Below, in pieces: positions 10,548 through 12,761 of a stretch of DNA of 12,761 nt. This DNA is from JBEKYH01 sp049511115 (GTDB taxonomy: Bacteria > Planctomycetota > Phycisphaerae > Tepidisphaerales > Tepidisphaeraceae), in NCBI GenBank assembly GCA_049511115.1, contig JBEKYH010000094.1, positions 1-12,761 of the forward strand, read 5' to 3'. The notes below the pieces were generated by a model. That model worked only from the letters and a program-made list of their open reading frames with translations, did no database searches and was not told where the DNA came from. The position numbers were made by a program, and so were the translations under genes. Numbering within the stretch: position 1 is the first letter of the stretch; every line of letters begins with the position of its first letter.

Positions 10548-12761
10548 ATGCCATTCTTGCTCAATCGGATGTTCGGAAGTGTCGTCCAAAAGGGCGCTAT
10601 TGCGGCCATCGCGCTGGCGGTGGCGGCCGTTCCACGGGTTACATTGGGGCAGGCGGCCCAGGCAGCGGCGCCGACCCATCCCGCGCCGGTGTGTACGGTG
10701 ATCGACGCCCAGGGCGTGGCCGGCGTTTATGACGTGCGGGCCTTTGGGGCCGTGGGTGATGGCAAGACCATCGACAGCCCGGCCATCAACAAGGCCATTG
10801 AAACCGCGGCGGCGGCTGGCGGCGGAACCGTGCGGTTTCCGGCGGGGATTTATCTCTCCTATTCCATCCGGCTCAAGGACAATATCACCCTGTATCTCGA
10901 CTCCGGCTCAAAGATTCTCGCCGCCAACAAGAACATCCACGGCGGCGACGGTTATGACCCGGCCGAAGACATCGGCGACAACGCCCGGTATCAGGACTTT
11001 GGCCATAGCCACTGGCATAACAGCCTGATCTGGGGGGAGAACCTCCAGAATATCACCATCACCGGCCCGGGGATGATCGACGGGGGCTTGTATGACAATA
11101 ATGGCGTGAATAATCCGAACCCGGTTCCCACCGGGCGCGGGGGCGGCGGGCTCACCACGCAGCCTTCCGGCGGAACGGCGCTCTCGTCGGCTGACACGCC
11201 GACAACCGCGCCGGTCGCCGATGCGGGTGGTGGAGGCGGATTTGGGGGCGGTGGATTCGGCGGCCGGGCGCAGGCGGGAATCATGGGCCTGACCAACGGT
11301 CTGGGCCAAGGCGGCGCGGGCCGCGGCGGGAGAGGTCGCGGCGGACGCGGCGCGACAACCCGGCCCGGAGGCGGAGGAGGATTTGCCGGCGGCGGAGGCG
11401 GATTTGGGCCCGGTGGTGGCGGAGGAGGCGGCGGGGGCGGCGGTGGATTTGGCCCAGGTGGTGGACGCGGCGGGCGGGGCGGACGCGGCGGTGATCCGTT
11501 TGCGAGTGCGCTGGCCGCGCTGCGGGCTCGTGGCGCCGCCGGCGGCGCTGACACGGCAGCGAATGGTGGCGGCGCTGGTGCGGATGGCGCCGGCGCGGGC
11601 GGCGCCGAGGCGACGGCTGCGAATGACGCCGCCGGTGGTGGCGGTGGCCCTGGACGGCGGGGTCGAAGCGGGCCGTTCTATACGGACCTTTCGGTGCCTT
11701 ATCGCGCGACTGACACTCTGGCGGCTGGAGTGGGCAATAAGGCCATTGCCCTGAAGCTGTGCAAGAATGTCACGCTGTCTAATTTTTCCGTGCTGCGCGG
11801 CGGGCACTTCTGCCTGCTGGCGACCGGACTGGACAACCTCACCATCGATGGCCTCAAGATCGACACCAATCGCGACGGGTTTGATATCGACGGCTGCCGC
11901 AATGTGCGCATCTCCAATTGCGCGCTGAATACTCCCGCTGACGATGGGATCGTATTGAAGAGCACCTGGGCGCTTGGGTACGGGGTGCCGTGCGAGAATA
12001 CGACCATCACCAATTGCATGGTCTGCGGCGGCTGGGAAACCGGTTCGATGCTCAACGGCACCTACATGGAACGCGCCCCCGGCACGGGGCGCATCAAATT
12101 TGGCACGGAATCAAATTCCGGTTTTAAGAACATCGCCATCTCCAACTGCGTTTTTGAGCGCTGCCAGGGATTGGCGCTGGAAACCGTGGACGGGGCCGTC
12201 ATCGACGACATCAGCATCGACAACATCACCATGCGCGATATCGGCAGCCTGCCGATTTTCATCCGGCTGGGTGATCGGCGGCGTATGCCGGCGGACCAGG
12301 CCGCGGTCGGAGAGATTCGCCATGTGAGCATTTCCAATATCGTCGCCGAGAACGCCGCCGCGCCGTATGCGTGCGAAATCGTGGGAATACCCGGCCATGA
12401 GATCGAGGACGTGCACATCAGCAACGTGCGCATCATCTGGCCCGGCGGTGCGCCCGCGGGAATTGAGCAGGTCGTGCCGCCGGAACTGGAGTCCAATTAT
12501 CCCGAGCCCAGCATGTTCGGCGTGATGCCAGCCTACGGGTTCTTTATCCGGCACGTGAAGGGGATTGAGCTGGACAACATCGACATGACTTACACCAAGA
12601 AAGACATGCGGCCCCCCTTCTGGCTGCAGGACGTGCAGGACGCCGACTTCTTCAACATCAACGCCCAGCGCGAAGACGGCGTGCCCATGTACATGCTGAA
12701 TAATGTCGAGCAATTCCGCAGCCGGGACGTGCGCGGGATGGAGGATGTGTTCAAGGATAAG
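10548..12761 (+). CDS. Exported GH28-like (polygalacturonase-type) beta-helix protein with Gly/Arg-rich insert, 3' end outside the window
   Basis: 738 codons are open to the window edge, so the end is missing. Residues 1-36 form a signal peptide (hydrophobic 17-28). A pectate-lyase-like start follows, with YDVRAFGAVGDGKTIDSPAI (about 62-81). The right-handed beta-helix runs from about 155 on, with repeated N-x-T-I and I-S-N-x turns. Active-site counterparts of GH28 are NRDG (441-444), Asp465-Asp466 and Arg515-Ile-Lys517. The usual Gly-His-Gly is replaced by GGWETGS (494-500), so polygalacturonase chemistry is not certain; the substrate may be another uronic-acid-containing glycan. Residues about 196-375 interrupt the helix with Gly-rich sequence, including 12 consecutive Gly (289-300) and several RGG units. 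No transporter or other carbohydrate gene is adjacent. Confidence 0.88.
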   Translation, partial: MPFLLNRMFGSVVQKGAIAAIALAVAAVPRVTLGQAAQAAAPTHPAPVCTVIDAQGVAGVYDVRAFGAVGDGKTIDSPAINKAIETAAAAGGGTVRFPAGIYLSYSIRLKDNITLYLDSGSKILAANKNIHGGDGYDPAEDIGDNARYQDFGHSHWHNSLIWGENLQNITITGPGMIDGGLYDNNGVNNPNPVPTGRGGGGLTTQPSGGTALSSADTPTTAPVADAGGGGGFGGGGFGGRAQAGIMGLTNGLGQGGAGRGGRGRGGRGATTRPGGGGGFAGGGGGFGPGGGGGGGGGGGGFGPGGGRGGRGGRGGDPFASALAALRARGAAGGADTAANGGGAGADGAGAGGAEATAANDAAGGGGGPGRRGRSGPFYTDLSVPYRATDTLAAGVGNKAIALKLCKNVTLSNFSVLRGGHFCLLATGLDNLTIDGLKIDTNRDGFDIDGCRNVRISNCALNTPADDGIVLKSTWALGYGVPCENTTITNCMVCGGWETGSMLNGTYMERAPGTGRIKFGTESNSGFKNIAISNCVFERCQGLALETVDGAVIDDISIDNITMRDIGSLPIFIRLGDRRRMPADQAAVGEIRHVSISNIVAENAAAPYACEIVGIPGHEIEDVHISNVRIIWPGGAPAGIEQVVPPELESNYPEPSMFGVMPAYGFFIRHVKGIELDNIDMTYTKKDMRPPFWLQDVQDADFFNINAQREDGVPMYMLNNVEQFRSRDVRGMEDVFKDK

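Noticed and set aside
10908..11807. Long Pro/Arg/Ala-rich open frames on the minus strand
   Set aside because: They are the antisense reading of the Gly-rich insert in the GH28-like gene, whose plus-strand frame has signal peptide and family motifs.

Overview
The window looks like chromosomal DNA of a GC-rich, Gram-negative-type bacterium, most likely a planctomycete of the Phycisphaerae kind. The reasons are an LpxI-type lipid A gene, a GH28-type beta-helix protein of the sort planctomycetes carry in numbers, an ECF sigma/membrane-protein pair, and many hairpin-forming intergenic repeats. This placement is inference from gene content and style; no 16S gene or other firm marker is present.

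Left part (1-4720, all plus strand). lpxI, moaD and moaE form a tight cluster: lpxI and moaD share ATGA, and moaE starts inside the last codons of moaD. The moaD frame does not stop at its Gly-Gly terminus but runs on through two hairpin-forming repeats to moaE. A hairpin-plus-T-run terminator lies on the moaE stop. Next comes a second set: a four-helix DUF4149/TMEM205-like membrane protein, endonuclease III (nth), an ECF sigma factor, and a single-pass membrane protein with a Cys/His-rich outer domain that is probably the anti-sigma factor. Overlaps of 14 and 4 bases link the first three.

Middle (4721-6536). A 358-base gene-free stretch holds a possible terminator, a candidate promoter and three stable hairpins, forming a long structured leader ahead of an ammonium transporter (amt) with a predicted signal peptide. 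No PII (glnK) gene is visible nearby.

Accessory stretch (about 6540-10547, genes on the minus strand). It holds a 73-residue two-helix membrane protein, a small zinc-ribbon protein, and a compact group read leftwards: a small frameshifted reading frame, a Swt1-like HEPN protein with an R-x4-H motif, and an unrecognised 215-residue protein. The group overlaps at both junctions and could be a defence or toxin-type unit, but this rests only on the HEPN motif and the gene layout. The remaining 9395-10547 has no convincing gene and is largely dispersed repeats, inverted repeats and short tandem repeats.

Right end (10548 to the window edge). An exported GH28-like protein is open to the last base. 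About 180 residues of Gly/Arg-rich low-complexity sequence are inserted into its beta-helix domain.
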